Source: CAVRTJ01 sp046704825
GTDB lineage: Bacteria > Acidobacteriota > UBA4820 > DSQY01
Length of the DNA stretch: 5,153 nt
Assembly (NCBI GenBank): GCA_046704825.1
Contig: JBJKRE010000278.1
Location: 1-5,153, forward strand
Direction: 5' to 3'
This document shows positions 4,086-5,153 of the stretch, piece by piece. A model generated the notes under the pieces. The model saw only the letters and a program-made list of their open reading frames with translations, was not told the DNA's origin and ran no database searches. Both the position numbers and the translations under genes were made by a program. Each line of letters opens with the position of its first letter. Within the stretch, counting starts at the first letter, position 1.

Positions 4086-5153
4086 TCAGTCCAGCCCCAG
4101 CACGGCGATTGCGGCGGCTCCGGGCCCCGAGTGCGACCCCAGGACGGGCGTGGCCTCGATCACCGGCACCTCTTCCAGCCCCGTGAGACCCCTGATGGCT
4201 TTCACGTAGTATTCGGCCACGCGGGGCGCGGCCATGTGGGCAACGGCGACCCGGTAGTCTGCGTAGCGGCTCCACTCCCGTTGCGCCATGGCGACGATCT
4301 TTCGGTGGACGCCCCTCGAGCCGAACGCCTTTGCCGGACTGTAGACCTTGCCCTCCGGATCGAAGGCGACGATGGGTTTGATGTTGAGGAGGCGTGCCGC
4401 GAGGCTCTTGCCGAACCCCACACGCCCGCCCCGGTGGACGTAGTCCAGGTTCTTGAGGGAAACCAGAATCCGCGTCCGGCTCCTGAGGACCTCCAGCCGG
4501 TCGGCGATGGCCTGCCCGTCCCGTCCCTCGAGCGCCATCCGCCTGGCCTCCCGCACCAGCATGCCCTGGGCGATGCTCACGGTGGCGCTGTCGACCACCC
4601 GTACGGGCACACGGTCGAACTGTCTGGCCGCCGTCAGGGCCGCCTCATAGGTGCCGCTGACACCGGAGGAAAGGCTTACGACAACGATGGACTCGGCGCG
4701 ATCCGACGCCTCTTCGTAGGCGCGCAGATAATCCCGGACTGCCGGCTGGCTGGTTTTAGGGTGGTGCGGGCTGCGCTGGCATTTCCTCATGAACTCGGAG
4801 GGCGTGATCTCCATCTTATCCAGGAAGACCTCGTCCCCGAACATGACCTTGAGGGGCACGATGGAAATGAGGTTCTTCCTCAGGTTGTCCATGGGCAGGT
4901 CGCACGCCGAATCGGTCACGATGGCGACCCTGGCCGTATCGGCCACGGCGTTTTCGTGCTGGGCCTGCATGTCCTCTGTCTTCTTCTTCAGCAGGTCGCC
5001 GAAAACTTCCATGCGCTCGAAGAGCGCCGAGGGTTCGTTCGTGTGGATGTGGACCTTCAGCAGGCCCTCTCCCGACACCACGACGAGGCTGTCGCCGAAC
5101 CGTTCGAGAGCGGCCTCCACCTGGGTGTTGGCAACCTCGGCGCGGGTCCTCAC
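4086..5153 (-). CDS. FakA-FakB-type fusion: C-terminal end of DAK2/YloV-type fatty-acid kinase plus DegV domain (5' end outside window)
   Basis: The last 355 codons of a longer gene; the frame is open to the right edge, so the GTG there is not taken as a start. Residues 13-67 of the visible part (FGDSLVVVSGEG, KVHIHTNEP, FGDLLKKKTEDMQAQHEN) match the end of FakA/YloV proteins. In those, an N-terminal DAK2 kinase domain is followed by a C-terminal domain ending in this HVHTN...MxxQH block. From about 75 a complete DegV domain follows: VAIVTDSACDLP, TSQPAV at 134-139, SSGVSGTY at 162-169, LDYVHRGGRVG at 236-246 and HSGPG at 341-345. DegV proteins such as FakB bind a fatty acid with its carboxylate exposed to FakA, which phosphorylates it. 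The fusion would hold kinase and carrier in one chain. The kinase active site lies outside the window, so activity cannot be judged. plsY follows after one base. Confidence 0.88.
   Translation of the reverse strand: MRTRAEVANTQVEAALERFGDSLVVVSGEGLLKVHIHTNEPSALFERMEVFGDLLKKKTEDMQAQHENAVADTARVAIVTDSACDLPMDNLRKNLISIVPLKVMFGDEVFLDKMEITPSEFMRKCQRSPHHPKTSQPAVRDYLRAYEEASDRAESIVVVSLSSGVSGTYEAALTAARQFDRVPVRVVDSATVSIAQGMLVREARRMALEGRDGQAIADRLEVLRSRTRILVSLKNLDYVHRGGRVGFGKSLAARLLNIKPIVAFDPEGKVYSPAKAFGSRGVHRKIVAMAQREWSRYADYRVAVAHMAAPRVAEYYVKAIRGLTGLEEVPVIEATPVLGSHSGPGAAAIAVLGLD

Overview
The window is GC-rich DNA in which every gene I can support is on the minus strand, so transcription runs from the right edge to the left. 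Gene content (UvrC, PlsY, a DegV-type protein fused to a DAK-type kinase tail, a Lys/Ala-rich histone H1-like protein) and base composition suggest a GC-rich, probably Gram-negative bacterium. A deltaproteobacterial (Desulfobacterota-like) source is plausible, but this is an inference from gene style; no marker gene proves it.

Right part (5153 to 3455): the C-terminal 355 residues of a large fusion protein run in from outside. It carries the end of a FakA-type (DAK2/YloV) fatty-acid kinase followed by a complete DegV/FakB-type fatty-acid-binding domain. One base after its stop codon, plsY begins with GTG. FakB presents a fatty acid to FakA, FakA makes acyl-phosphate, and PlsY uses acyl-phosphate to acylate glycerol-3-phosphate, so these two coupled genes could carry a fatty acid from capture to lysophosphatidic acid. 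This is the most interesting part of the window.

Middle (3454 to 2496): about 210 bases without a gene are followed by an AT-rich promoter with good -35 and -10 boxes. A perfect 21-bp inverted repeat overlaps the predicted transcription start, and a related repeat lies upstream of the -35. This promoter drives a 133-residue histone H1-like protein made almost entirely of Lys-Lys-x-Ala-Ala repeats. Downstream of its stop lie about 175 non-coding bases rich in inverted repeats, including an apical motif that partly resembles bacterial SRP RNA. The transcript then meets a clear Rho-independent terminator.

Left part (2472 to 1): a new promoter leads into uvrC, the nucleotide-excision repair endonuclease, complete with all expected domains and a four-cysteine iron-sulfur site. 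It is followed by a small zinc-ribbon protein with one membrane helix and by the first 74 codons of a class I SAM-dependent methyltransferase that runs off the left edge. I found no tRNA, rRNA, CRISPR array, insertion sequence or phage gene.
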